A DNA stretch of 64,000 bases from Arion vulgaris (GCA_020796225.1 CM036756.1:59426616-59490615); one strand, 5' to 3'; shown: positions 43,642 to 54,554, counted from the stretch's first letter. Numbers and translations: made by a program. Notes: generated by a model from the sequence alone, not told the origin.

Positions 43642-44630
43642 CCCTTAACCATTGGGATAATGGAATTTCGATCATATATGATCGATGCAACATGCCTATT
43701 TAAGTAGCCATAATTTTGTATTCATTTTGCATTTAAGTTAGTAAAAGTTATGTTAACTAATGCAGAACGTATGATAATCTAATAAAAATTATAAAAATTA
43801 TTTATATATTTTTAGATGTTTAATCTCTTGACTGAGCACACCTCATTTCCCACTTTTCCATTTTGTAGAAACTCCCAAATTGCTCCATCCAAAAATCCAT
43901 TAAATATGTGATAAAATGAATTCTAATAACTCAGATTACTGTCCTGATGAAGACACCAGTGATTCTTCAAATATCTATGCTTGGGTCAGATGAACATTCT
44001 ATGCCTGTGTCACTTTGACTCTGTTTGCAAGATGCCCGATAACTTTTTCCTGATTATTTTGTCTATCAAATATCATTGCGTAATCTTATTTTCTATTATT
44101 TGAAATGTTTAGAAATTATATACCTATTTCATGTTTATTTATGATACTATAAGTGTTAGTTCTTTATAGGCTGATTACTGGACCAATTCGGAGTCATTTT
44201 CTCTTGAAGACCATATTTATTGACTTTTTTATTTAAAATATGAAAATATTGAATATTATAAATTTCATGATTACTGCCTTTCATATTTTCCAAACATGTT
44301 TAAATTCATATATGTTTTGTAAATATGAAGACTTTAAAAGACTGTAATAAAAGATTTCATTATATTCGTCATACTTATTTTTTCCTTCTTTGTAACTGTA
44401 AAAATTTGTCATTTGTAGAATAATCTATTTTTAGACTTTTCATAAGTAGGTCACGGATATCATATATTACATCACAATTATGTTAAAACTACATATCCTG
44501 ATAGCCCATCCAATTAGCTTTCCAACCATATATAACATGCCTATTTTCAATGCAAAGAATTTGTATGGTTGCTAAATATAGAGCAGGACATCAAAATATC
44601 AAAAATCTAAAACCTGCCAATGGTTAAGAG
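43642..44630. mobile_element. piggyBac-type element, non-autonomous, 989 bp
   Basis: Ends CCCTTAACCATTGG and CCAATGGTTAAGAG form a 14-bp inverted repeat with one mismatch. The target TTAA is duplicated at 43638-43641 and 44631-44634, and the host repeat unit itself reads GTTTAAACC, so the site is verified against intact units. A short frame from 43916 (MNSNNSDYCPDEDTSDSS) resembles the acidic N-terminus of piggyBac transposases; the catalytic core is absent. Confidence 0.9.
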
Positions 44631-44703
44631 TTAAACCAACGCTAACATGTATTACTACTTTCACTATCGGAAATGTAGTCAGTGTCTGATAACGATTATT
44701 TAG
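44631..44703. repeat. 88-bp tandem repeat, right part of split unit
   Basis: TTAAACCAACGCTAACATGT to GATAACGATTATTTAG; completes the unit interrupted at 43641. Confidence 0.93.
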
Positions 44704-44854
44704 GCCCCCGAAAGAAGGAAGATAACTAGAAATAGTAAACAGTTTTGTAAATGATAGTTCATTGATAACAAACAGTGGGGATGGGACGAAAGAAATCAAG
44801 AAGACCAAACACCTCCCTACATACTTTTAAGTAACTTAAACACAAAGATATTTT

Positions 44855-45435
44855 TTATCAACAGAGAGAAAGTAGGAAATGTGAACAGTTTTGAATATAT
44901 TGGTTCACTGCTGACAACAGATGGAAATGAAATGAAGGAAATTAAAAGAACAAACATGGCTTTACAAAAACAACTAAAAACAGTATGGAAGAAACTGATA
45001 GGATAACAAAGTTCAGAATACTAAGAGCATGCATATTCCCAGTGGCAACGTATAGGTGTGAAACATGGACATTTTAAAGGCGGTGGAAAACATATATGTA
45101 CTTTTGAATATAAGTGTTACAGAAGAGTCCTACGTGTATCATGGACAGAGAAGAGAACAAATAGATCTATCCAGAAAGAACTCAAAATCAAAGAAAACTG
45201 GCTGATGCTACAAATAAGAAAGAGAAAATGGAGGTATTTTAGACATATAAAGGGACACGATGGGCTGAAGAAGACCATCATGGAAGGAGACATACCGGCA
45301 AAGTGGAATACCACGGAGAAGATGGATTCAGGATGTAACTGATGGTTTGAACATGACGGATGCAGAAACAGGGCATCTGGCCTATAAGAGAGAGAGAAAT
45401 TCCAGGGGACTGTTGGGGTCGTAACGTTCTGGTCA
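44855..45435 (+). pseudogene. LINE post-RT region, family L-C
   Basis: Reads VNSFEYIGSLLTTDGNEMKE, KTVWKKL, then RVLRVSWTEKRTNRSIQKEL, RKRKWRYFRHIKGHDGLKKT and IMEGDIPAK, continuing in another frame through QDVTDGLNMT-DAETGHLAYK to a stop. The Y.GS / TYG.E.W landmarks place it directly after the RT fingers/palm. Frameshifts at about 45000 and 45300. Confidence 0.88.
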
Positions 45436-45895
45436 GAACAAACTATTTGACGATGAACTTAAATACGTGTGAAGTGGAACAGACAGGGCGATAAAATAAT
45501 GAGTATTAAGAGCATGCATGTTAACTAAGTTCAAAGATTTGTGTGTCTTGATGATCCTTCAGTCTATGCCGGCGGGGAGTCTAACTCCTTGTAATTCTAA
45601 TCTAGCCGGACAGGCTTACAAATGAAAGGCTAGACAAAAAGGCGGGGAGCTAGATGGAGCCTCAAAGAGGAATAGCGCAAAACCCACTGACGAGTGATAG
45701 ATGTGCTCTAACTGCAACCAAGCCCCCTTTTCCCTCCCAGTTATGGGTTAAATAGCAGCTGTCTATTTCTCTGTTGAATAGGGCATACTTTTATTGTCGC
45801 CTCTTCTACTTAGTTTATGTACTCGCTTGGGTTTGTTTGTTTTCTACTGACTTCTTAGTTCTAATCAAATTCGCCACAACTAGGTGTCAATGTTT
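45436..45895. other. Unassigned sequence
   Basis: Contains GGCGGGGAGTCTAACTCCTT and a related GGCGGGGAGCTAG segment 80 bp on; not recognised. Confidence 0.45.
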
Positions 45896-45899
45896 AGAT

Positions 45900-46695
45900 A
45901 CACAGACGATAGCTTATATAGGCAGACGATACAGTATTATTATCCACCAGCAAATAGGGTTTGGAAAACCTAATCATGATGACCAAGAAACATAGTGAAG
46001 ACCAACATCTATATTTGGATACACAAAAAACAAAAATAATGTCAACTGACAAAGCAAAATGCTCATCTAACACCCAAGTAAACAATGAAGAACTCCAATA
46101 TGTAGAGAGCTACAAATACCTGGGCTCAATAATTAACAATAACGGTGACTGCTCCAAAGAGATCTCAAGAAGATTGGCAATAGCAATCAGGAAGTTAAAG
46201 ACTATAAAGAACATGTGACAAAAAACCAGCAAAATATTAAAATTAAAAATATTGAGAGCATGCATTTTCCAGTGGCTACTTATGGTTGTGAATCATGGAC
46301 CATTACACAAACAACAAGGAGAAACATCCAGTTCTTCGAAACTAAATGCTACAGAAAGATGCTACAAATACCATGGACAGAAAAAAGAAAGAACACTTAT
46401 GTCTTGAAAGAACTAAATGTGAAAGACAATTGGCTGATAAACAACATACTATACAGAAAAATTAGATATTTTCGTCACATCAAACGCCACGATGGCCTGG
46501 GGAGAACAATATTATAGGGCAGGGTCTCAGGACGCAGAGGCAGACCAAGAAGAAGATGGCTACAAAATATTAAATAAACCATGAATATGACCATCGACGA
46601 AGTGGGTGAACTGGCTAGAGATAGAGTAAATTTCAGATGCGCTGCAAAGAGAGCAACGTCCTATAAAGGATACGCACCTTGACGATGAGGTGTCA
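45900..46695 (+). pseudogene. LINE RT end and C-terminal region, family L-C
   Basis: Starts at the RT catalytic box read as stop-ADDTVLLSTSK (45919-45951; Tyr codon is TAG). Continues LIMMTKKHSEDQHLYLDTQK, YVESYKYLGSIINNNGDCSK, TYGCESWTITQTTRRNIQFF, YRKMLQIPWTEKRKNTYVLK, YFRHIKRHDGLGRTIL, GRRGRPRRRWLQNIK, ELARDRVNFRCAAKRATSYK to a stop. The longest L-C copy; a few stops and one frameshift. Confidence 0.9.
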
Positions 46696-46864
46696 ATGAA
46701 GGAAGGAGAAACCCCAGGAAGGAATACGCCTCATCTTCTCATTGACTGTAAAAACATGAAAGTTTCCACACTGAAACTAACAACAAAGAACGTGCTGATC
46801 TGTCTGTCTGTTCAGTTTTATATATAGCACGTCTGCTACAGATTCACGTCGGTCATAGTTCGTT

Positions 46865-47440
46865 AAAAAGCGTTGGTTCTAGATAGGACACACCTTGAGA
46901 AAACCCATGGCCCCAGAAACATAAGGCCGAATAGCGCAGGTAGGAAATCTAAAATTCTTGTTTACTGGGGGCTGGTTTTTTTTAAATGTTATATAGAACA
47001 CTGTAAGCTTTTTTGCTATTTTACTCAATGCTATGAATCCATGGTTATTTATTGGGGAAAAATATTAATTATACTGATATTCCTTATTGTTAAACTTCAC
47101 CTGTAACATAATATAACCTTGATATAACATATTGTGTTGATTTTAAAATGAATTCGTCTTTATACAACAATACTGGAATACGAGGTCACGCGACGGTTGT
47201 GGTCTTATTTCGTATAATTTTCATCTGAGCCGAGAGAAATATAACAAGAATGACTCTTTCTTGGAACCCGCAGGGAATGCAATAGAGCGAGAATCATATA
47301 AACACATGGATAAGAAATCTGGAGGCAGTGAGTAACGGTATATGGAACAGATGAAAGGAGTTACAAGAGATGGCTAAAGATAGGAAGACTTGGCATAAGT
47401 TGGTCAAGGACCTATACCCTAACCATGGTTAAGGGGGATT
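46865..47440 (+). pseudogene. LINE C-terminal remnant, family L-D, split by family J
   Basis: Left part 46865-46910 reads LDRTHLEKTHGP, equal to IGHTLRKP in other copies; right part from about 47233 reads NITRMTLSWNPQG and KELQEMAKDRKTWHKLVKDL. Between them lies a family J repeat. Confidence 0.78.
46930..47232 (+). mobile_element. Interspersed repeat family J inside L-D
   Basis: ATAGAACACTGTAAGC, GTAACATAATATAACCTTGA, ACTGGAATACGAGGTCACGC; ends CATCTGAGCCGAG. GAGAAA just before (46899) and GAGAGAAA after may be the target duplication. Confidence 0.75.
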
Positions 47441-47445
47441 CGGGG

Positions 47446-48095
47446 TATGGGGATCAAGAAGCTATTTTCGCTGTTTTCACATTAATGTAAAATTTGTATA
47501 ACTATTTTGAAAGATTATGACTTAGAATAGCAGACAAAAATAGTTTTAAAAAATGTCAAAGCGTTGCCATGGAAACAATACAAAAGGCTGCCAAAAACAA
47601 AATTTTAAATCCTACGTCTCTGAATCTAATGAATGTAAATAAATTTGTTTTCACTCTAAGGTGCGCAATTGTAATATCTAAAATATTACACATGATTTTT
47701 AGGATATATTAAATATTTAATTTTTAATAAATTTTTTGGTAAAAATTCCCTCAAAATTCGGTCAAAAATAGCTGTTTTTGGGGGTGTTTACCCAAAATTC
47801 ATAAAAATGTAATATTTAATATATCCTAAAAATCATGTGTAATATTTTAGATATTACAATTGCTCACCTTAGAGTGAAAACAGAATTCATTTATATTCAT
47901 TAACTTCAGAGCCTTAGGATTTGAAATTTTGTGTTTGGCGGCCATCTTTATTGTTTCCATGGCAACACATTGCATTTTTTTATTTATTTTTTCTACTATT
48001 CTAAGTCATAATCTTTCAAAATTGTTATACAAATTCTACATTAATACTAAAGCAACGAAAAAGTTTCAAGACCAGAATCCCCAAAAAGAAAGCAA
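47446..48095. mobile_element. Foldback (long inverted repeat) element, ~650 bp
   Basis: Arms of roughly 290 bp (47446-47740 and 47805-48095) are inverted copies. Landmarks: GTTGCCATGGAAACAATA versus TATTGTTTCCATGGCAAC, CACTCTAAGGTG versus CACCTTAGAGTG, ATATCCTAAAAATCATGTGT versus its complement. Outer ends GGGGATTCGGG and GAATCCCC. No coding capacity. Confidence 0.92.
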
Positions 48096-48119
48096 AAGAG
48101 AAAGACAAAACGAGTTCTG

Positions 48120-48640
48120 ATTAGAAGTCCACATATCTATTGTGTCAATGATACACTTCGGTATAGATGATGTCTCTGCTTTGTGTACATTTGTACCGAT
48201 TCATTACTTTTCTATAACTATATGAAAGAAAGCATTCTTGAAAAGAAAATCCAAGCTGGTCTATATATAAACAAGGCATGTATTTAGATATCTAAACCAA
48301 CACTAAACTAATTACAGTTCCATAAATAATATAGCAATTGGCCCATTACATTGAGAAATGTGACGACTTTGCCAAGCTGTGTCGCCATGGCAACAATGGA
48401 AAGAATACAACGTGCCGACCACTTGATAATGTGTTTATTTTTCAGCTTTTATTTGCTCGCCGAGTTACATGTGAACTTCGACTACACTCTGCTTGAGGGT
48501 GTGCAGGTTTTTTTTTTTTTGTTTTTTGTTGGTTTAAAAAATATTTTAAAAAATATTTAAATACCGCGTGTGTTGTTACAACTATGACAATATGTACATT
48601 ACAGTTGTTGAACTTAATCGAGACGATACGAAACGAAATA
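48120..48640. other. Unassigned sequence
   Basis: Contains GTCGCCATGGCAACAATGG at 48380-48400, echoing the foldback arms, but no full element. Confidence 0.45.
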
Positions 48641-48644
48641 CGAT

Positions 48645-48770
48645 TCGCCTTCATATTTTCTCTAATCCTGTTTTGTCTCACAGTATCATGCTAAGAAGAG
48701 ATCTAAGTCGGACTTTTATGTGCGCTTCATAAATAGTGTCTTTCGCCGCCTCTGTTATATCTTCTTATAA
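48645..48770 (-). pseudogene. LINE 3' end shared with 6374 and 41590
   Basis: CTCACAGTATCATGCTAAGA, GTGCGCTTCATAAATAGTGT and CTTTCGCCGCCTCTGTT match in order. Confidence 0.6.
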
Positions 48771-48854
48771 GTGATATATCAACAAATATGATACGTGGTA
48801 TATCAAAACTAGGACACGATTTACCATTCTTAATGGGTATAAGTTTTTCTGTCG

Positions 48855-48995
48855 GGGCATAAAGAAAACATCCGAACCCTTTGAAGTTCGCGGTGACAGG
48901 CACTAGCCATGCGACCATTAAATTCACCAAGCTTATGTTCCCCCATGTTCTACATCGCGTTAAAAAGCAGTAAAATAGGCAGTAAAGACATGTGT
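48855..48995 (+). mobile_element. tRNA-derived SINE, family D, 3' part
   Basis: GGGGCATAAAGAAAACATCC, CACTAGCCATGCGACCATTA, AGGCAGTAAAGAC; the head is missing. Confidence 0.8.
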
Positions 48996-49202
48996 TTTAA
49001 GGGCTAACGGCTACTTCTTTTAACATATCAGTTTCAGCAAGGAAAATTACTGTACAGTGAACAAAAGTACATCCTCTGTGTGGTTTCCGAGTTAGCAAAG
49101 AATAGAACTACTGTCTTTTCTTACATGTCGTAAAAGGCTGTTAAGATGAGTAGGACGTGGAGCCGTTGACCCCAGTCTGTACCTAAAAAAATCGGAGACA
49201 GT

Positions 49203-50224
49203 AAAAATCGAAACTGTTCATGAAGATATGGATGCCATTATACAGGGTGTTCAAGATAAAAGTAGCCCGATTGACTAATCAAAGCCTGTAAATTGGGCTA
49301 CTTTTATGTTGAACACCCTGTAGTAGGTAAGGGAACAACTGCCTGTCTGATGAAGATATAGATGCCATTATAGTAGGTAACGAAACATCTGCCAGTCTGA
49401 TGAAGATATAGATGCCATTATAGTAGGTAACGGAACAACTGCCAGACTGATGAAGATATGGATGCCATTATAGTAGGTAACGGAACAACTGCCAGTCTGA
49501 TTAAGATATGGATGCCATTATAGTAGGTAACAGAACAACTGCCAGTCTGATGAAGATATAGATGCCATTATAGTAGGTAACGGAACAACTGCCAGTCTGA
49601 TGAAGATATAGATGCCATTATAGTAGGTAACAGAACAACTGCCAGTCTGATGAAGATATGGATGCCATTATAGTAGGTAACGGAACAACTGCCAGACTGA
49701 TGAAGATATAGATGCCATTATAGTAGGTAACGGAACAACTGCCAGTCCGATGAAGATATAGATGCCATTATAGTAGGTAACGGAACAACTGCCAGTCTGA
49801 TGAAGATATAGATGCCATTATAGTAGGTAACGCCCAGTCTGATGAAGATATAGATACCATTATAGTAGGTAACGGAACATCTGCCAGTCTGATGAAGATA
49901 TGGATGCCATTATAGTAGGTAACGGAACAACTGCCAGTCTGATGAAGATATGGATGCCATTATAGTAGGTAACGGAACAACTGCCAGTCTGAAGATATGG
50001 ATGCCATTATAGTAGGTAACGGAACAACTGCCAGTCTGTTGAAGATTAGATGCCATTATAGTAGGTAACGGAACAACTGCCAGTCTGATGACGATATAGA
50101 TGCCATTATAGTAGGTAACGGAACAACTGCCAGTCTGATGAAGATATGGATGCCATTATAGTAGGTAACGGAACATCTGCCAGTCTAATGAAGATATAGA
50201 TGCCATTATAGTAGGTAATGGAAC
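49203..50224. repeat. 50-bp minisatellite, 19 units
   Basis: The unit begins TGATGAAGATATAGATGCCA and ends GGAACAACTGCCAGTC. TAGTAGGTAA marks each of the 19 units. Main variants are ATAG/ATGG and AACT/ATCT. The first unit is split by a 78-bp palindromic MITE (49243-49320). Confidence 0.97.
49243..49320. mobile_element. 78-bp palindromic Tc1/mariner-type MITE
   Basis: Ends CAGGGTGTTCAAGATAAAAG and CTTTTATGTTGAACACCCTG are inverted; the 30-bp arms differ at two positions and leave an 18-bp loop. TA is duplicated on both sides (49241-49242, 49321-49322). Intact array units read CCATTATAGTAGG, so the empty site is known. TA targets and CAGGGTGT ends are mariner-like. Confidence 0.93.
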
Positions 50225-50485
50225 AAACCGTTATATCAGTCAACAAACCACACAATGAAATTTGAACCGTGCAGTTTATGCTGTAGTAATCATGTCGAGT
50301 GGCATATTAATATTGAACATTTCCCATAATTTTGTTATAATACCTTGGAGCATTAATTTATGTGTGCAGCACTTTTAATGTTTCTGTCCAACGTAATGGG
50401 ATCTAGATCTTTCGCACTTGTTCTCAATCTTTCTGTCTGTAATGATTTTTAAAAAGACACACAAAACTTCGTACTTCTTATGATC
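50225..50485. other. Unassigned sequence
   Basis: No feature recognised. Confidence 0.45.
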
Positions 50486-50489
50486 TCTG

Positions 50490-50908
50490 GATGGAGAGAT
50501 AAATTGCTCACCTTTCGTTCCAAAGGTACGCGGTTCGTTACCCGCGTGAAGTGATCGGGTTATTTTTCCAGATATCTCTGATCTCAGTGTAGGTGAGGTG
50601 AGATCATGTTCCTAGTCATATCGGATGCGGACGATAAACGCTGGTCTCGTGTTCAAGTTGAGCATGTAAAAGATCAAGTGGCAGTTGAAAATCGATAAGG
50701 GTAGACTGAAACTCGATTATACAATTTCATTAAAAAAGATTACAATAAATTGCAACAAAAACCTTTACCATTTCAAAATTACATCGAAGACTCTCGCAGA
50801 TGATACAGAGTTCGTGCACTGTCGCTGAGATATTCATGTGTAAAAAAGAGGAGATTGGAGCACACGTGGTTATTTACTGAAGTGCATTGATGATTGATTG
50901 ATTGATAG
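50490..50908 (+). mobile_element. tRNA-derived SINE, family E, long copy
   Basis: GGTACGCGGTTCGTTACCCG box B region, CTGATCTCAGTGTAGGTGAG, GATCAAGTGGCAGTTG, GTTCGTGCACTGTCGCTGAG, and a (TGAT)n end at 50888-50905. Confidence 0.85.
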
Positions 50909-50999
50909 AGTTTCAGTCTACCCTTATCGATTTGCAACTGCCACTTGATCTTTTACATGCTCAACCTGTTCATTGCACTGGAAACATATGGAAGTCTAA

Positions 51000-51465
51000 A
51001 GAAATCAAATCTAGAACAAAATTCGGATATTTAACTCGAATGTTAAAGCAGTTCTACAGTATGGGTCAGAAACATGAGAACAACTAAAACAATAGCGCAT
51101 AAATTGCAAACATTCATCAACTGGTGTCTGCAGAATAGAGGGAATAAGATGATATGATAGGTCACAAATGAGAACTTTTGGAGAGAACAGGACAGATTCC
51201 AGTGAACGAACAGGTTAAAAAAGACGCTGGCGCTGGATAGGACACACTTTGTGAAAACCGGAGGGAATATAACAAGAAGGGTCCTTGCCTGAACCCGCAG
51301 GACAGCGAAAGAAGGAGGCCGAGAAATACATGGAGACAGATTTGGAAGTGGAGATCAATATATAAAGAAGAGCTGGAGGGAGCTGCAGGAGATAGCTAGA
51401 GATAGGAAGACTTGGCATGAGTTGGTTGAGGGCCTACGCCCCAATCCGGGGTAAAAAGACAAAGA
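51000..51465 (+). pseudogene. LINE C-terminal remnant, family L-D
   Basis: LNVKAV/LQYGSET landmark after the RT, then RWRWIGHTL and KPEG, EPAGQRKKEAEKYMETDLE, AGGSCRR and an LRAYAPIRG-like end. Multiple frameshifts. Confidence 0.78.
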
Positions 51466-51694
51466 GAGAGAGAGCATTGATGATGGTCCAGTCAATCAGT
51501 TTATCATGCTATTTTATCGTTCTAATTGAGCTTTGAATATGTTGATTCCATCTCATTGAAACATCTATTCAAACAAAACTGTTGTTACTGCTTGTAATAC
51601 CACTTTTAGGCGATGTAGAACGGAGGGTGTAATGTGCCTGTGGAATGTAATGGCCGCACGGATAGTACAGTCGCCGCGAAACTTTTCAAGTTTT
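51466..51694. other. Unassigned sequence
   Basis: A short AGAGAG tract at 51461-51472; nothing else. Confidence 0.45.
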
Positions 51695-51806
51695 GGTTTT
51701 TTTATTTATGCCCCCGACAGAATAGAACTGTTGGCCTTACCAGGGATTGAACTCGGGTCTCCTTAATGGGAGCCAGCGCTCTAATCCATTCGGCCAGACG
51801 CTCCAC
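51695..51806 (-). mobile_element. tRNA-derived SINE, family D, head part
   Basis: Minus strand: GAGCGTCTGGCCGAATGGAT box A region and GAGTTCAATCCCTGG box B; ends in a T/A-rich run after GGGGGCATAAATAAA. Confidence 0.82.
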
Positions 51807-51809
51807 TGA

Positions 51810-52135
51810 TCTAAACTTCCGTAACAATGGAGAAATCATTAGGTGGAAACAGAGAAATGTTGAGAGGGAAGAAGTAACTGCTGTACGATTCAAGGATAAC
51901 AGATGATGATATGATTAGGTTTGTCCAAAGATGATATAGAAATATGTGGGAAACAGAGCACCCACACCACAAGAAAAGTTATGTATATTGTCAACTCAAT
52001 AAAGAAGAACAAGTCACAGTTTTGAGACAATACAGGTAACAACACACTGAAGCACTAACTGTTCAACAAACTAAACATATGAACTTCATGATGAGCGGGA
52101 CTGTTGCACATATACTATGACTGCGCTTTGTATGT
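51810..52135. other. Unassigned sequence
   Basis: No feature recognised. Confidence 0.45.
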
Positions 52136-52137
52136 CC

Positions 52138-52268
52138 CACCTGTGTTAGGGGATTGTGTTCAAGGATTAGGCTCTACAATCAGCTCCTCAAACACCATAT
52201 GGATGCAACAGAACACGTCCGAGGCTGTTGCCATCATCGCTTGCTATGAACGGCTCTTGCTATTAATA
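52138..52268 (-). pseudogene. LINE 3' end, family L-A
   Basis: CACCTGTGTTAGGGGATTGT (complement of the C2H2 finger region), GAGGCTGTTGCCATCATCGC, TTGCTATGAACGGC match the L-A 3' ends at 38.1, 55.1 and 59.1 kb. Confidence 0.72.
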
Positions 52269-52332
52269 TTATTATGACTGCACGATATATGTTTAACAAA
52301 ATACGATAGGTACGGGGAATGAAAAGAATGTC

Positions 52333-52425
52333 ACCCGAGTGGTTACCGGGGCCCAAATTGGGGTCTATAGAATACAACCACTGTTACCTGCCACGCATGT
52401 CGTAAGAGGCGCCTAAGAAGGTTGG
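52333..52425. mobile_element. SINE-like element family B, truncated
   Basis: CACCCGAGTGGTTACCGGGG and CCACGCATGTCGTAAGAGGC, in opposite orientation to the other B copies; the TTC-tract end is missing. Confidence 0.83.
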
Positions 52426-52535
52426 GAGTGGAGCTAGCTACCCCACACCGTAAAAACACTAGATGGCTACAGAAAGGGAGAGAGACCCGAGTAAACGCTG
52501 ACTGAAACCGAACACATCGCCGAAGGATAAGCAAC

Positions 52536-52925
52536 AGGGCTGCAAATGGTGCTCAAGATGTGACGTAAAACACACCAATGTTAGGGCTGCAAGTGTTGCT
52601 CAAGATGTGACGTAAAACACACCAATGTTAGGGCTGCAAATGGTGCTCAAGATGTGACGTAAAACACACCCAATGTTAGGGCTGCAAATGGTGCTCAAGA
52701 TGTGACGTAAAACACACCCAATGTTAGGGCTGCAAATGGTGCTCAAGATGTGACGTAAAACACACCCAATGTTAGGGCTGCAAATGGTGCTCAAGATGTG
52801 ACGTAAAACACACCAATGTTAGGGCTGCAAATGGTGCTCAAGATGTGACGTAAAACACACCCAATGTTAGGGCTGCAAATGGTGCTCAAGATGTGACGTA
52901 AAACACACCAATGTTAGGGCTGCAT
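52536..52925. repeat. 48-bp minisatellite, 8 units, CRE-like motif
   Basis: The unit contains GCTGCAAATGGTGCTCAAGA followed by TGTGACGTAAAACACACC. Each of the eight units carries TGACGTAA, a CRE/ATF-like octamer. The array is about 1.6-2 kb upstream of the adenylyl cyclase exon. Confidence 0.95.
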
Positions 52926-53000
52926 GAATCAGATTCCACATGAATAGAATTTATGGGGAGGTCTGGTACATCGGTCTGGGCGGTGATCGAGTGAGTAAAG
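52926..53000 (+). pseudogene. Possible RNase H-type LINE 3' end
   Basis: ACATCGGTCTGGGCGGTGATC followed by GAGTGAG resembles the 3' end at 17612-17640 (CATCGGTCTAGTCGGGGATC). Too short for a firm call. Confidence 0.45.
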
Positions 53001-53440
53001 AATATAGATGAATGTCACCGATAACATTGCATGACAAGTTCCTCGGAAACATTAATAACCAAATCATTCTTTGAGCATGTTCAAATTGTCTTCAGAAAGT
53101 GTAAGGAGAAGAGCAAGTATCATATCAACACAATACAATGTTTACAAATCAATTCAAAACAGAAGAAGGTAAAATATACTGTTGTAAAGTCTAGATTAGA
53201 ACACGGGACACAACTTGTCAAATCAACCAGCAAAGCTGTCTTGTGTTTTAATAACTTGTGTTTATTTATTTTTAATGATGTACCTTGATGGAGTTATTTT
53301 GGTCGATACGTTGGTGATGATATAGATTATTCATTTATCTTTATTTTAGTCAATCTGCAATTTTAACTTTTTTTTTTGGTATCGCTCTATCATTTACCGG
53401 TAGTTACCGATCAGTATCAAGTTCTGTATACTACAAAATC
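53001..53440. other. Unassigned sequence
   Basis: A weak echo of family I near 53280-53320 (GGTCGATACGTTGG); nothing firm. Confidence 0.4.
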
Positions 53441-53445
53441 TACTA

Positions 53446-53612
53446 CAACAGTGTACCAGGAAAGAAGGCGAGAGGTAGACTACGAAAAAGATGGTTAGAT
53501 GGCATAGCAGAATCCTGTAAAAAAAAAAGCAAAAGTAACTAGAGTAGATCAAGACAAAAACAGACAACCACGACGATGGGCAACAAACCGGTAGCAGTGT
53601 GATGACAAAGAA
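53446..53612 (+). pseudogene. LINE C-terminal remnant
   Basis: VPGKKARGRLRKRWLDGIAE followed by SCKKK: the basic post-RT tail motif. Frame breaks at an A-run. Confidence 0.65.
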
Positions 53613-53995
53613 GAAGATCAGGTTCTCAAACAATGCTGACATGCTTTTAGAGACCTGAACATTGATATCAACATCAGATATCGTATTGATAAAAAAAAAT
53701 TGTTTAGATAAGCAGGAGAATTGTAGCACACACAAAGGTTCAACCACACACCATCACTTTAGACATCACGTATGTGTGCTGACAAGCGCACTCTCAATTC
53801 TGGCTCAGACTCTGGTCTGCAAATTATTGTGAATAGATTCCCTGATGCCTACTAAAACTGCGTGCTTACCACCATTGCGAGGAAATATCAATAGTATAAC
53901 CAAGCAGTTTTTATCGAAACTCACATTGAGCCAAAAGAAACCAAAAGAACGTAGCATAATATGGTAGGTAATGATTATAAGCTCTGTTCGTATTC
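53613..53995. other. Unassigned sequence
   Basis: No feature recognised. Confidence 0.45.
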
Positions 53996-53999
53996 TTCT

Positions 54000-54250
54000 T
54001 CTTCTTCACATTTCAACTCCCAACGTAGCACAGGTCTTCAACAACTTCTTCCAGCACTTCTTCTCTCTTGTCATCCCTTCCAATTCTTTCCACTTCTTGC
54101 CTATCCTTTTAATATCAGTCTCCATCTCTTTTATATATGTATTTCTAAGCATTCCCCAACTCTTCTTTCCCTGCGGGTTCCAAACTAATGGCTGTCTTAC
54201 AATGCTTCCGGTCGGTCTGCTCAAGTGTCCTTTATATGCTCTCACTGCCT
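54000..54250 (-). pseudogene. LINE C-terminal remnant, family L-D-like
   Basis: Minus strand: YKGHLSRPTGSIVRQPLVWN, PQGKKSWGMLRNTYIKEMET, KRIGKKWKELEGMTREKKCW, a stop after GVEM. The WNPQGK...RNT...W.ELE order is that of L-D. Lies in what is probably the intron upstream of the cyclase exon. Confidence 0.8.
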
Positions 54251-54254
54251 ATAA

Positions 54255-54554
54255 AAAAAACCTCACAAGACGTGCGATTCTTTAAGTCTCTGCTCCTGGT
54301 CTTCTCCCGGCTAAACTATTTTAACAGACAGTGGAAGAGGTGAATGGCGAGTAGCTAGCGCCAGAGAATCAGTAGCTTCGGGCACACGGGACTCGTTAAT
54401 GTTGGTAGGTAACTCTCATAATATAATTATTCAATTGCTGTCTTATATTTCTACTTATTGTCATTATCGTTATCATCATTGCCATCATCATCTTCATCAC
54501 CCACTAAAAATGTCATTAGTATTACTAAACTATATTCTTTATTTGCATTCACAG
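54255..54554 (+). other. Probable intron end upstream of the cyclase exon
   Basis: No repeat recognised apart from (ATC)n-like sequence at 54470-54500. Ends with T-rich tract and CACAG acceptor. Confidence 0.6.
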
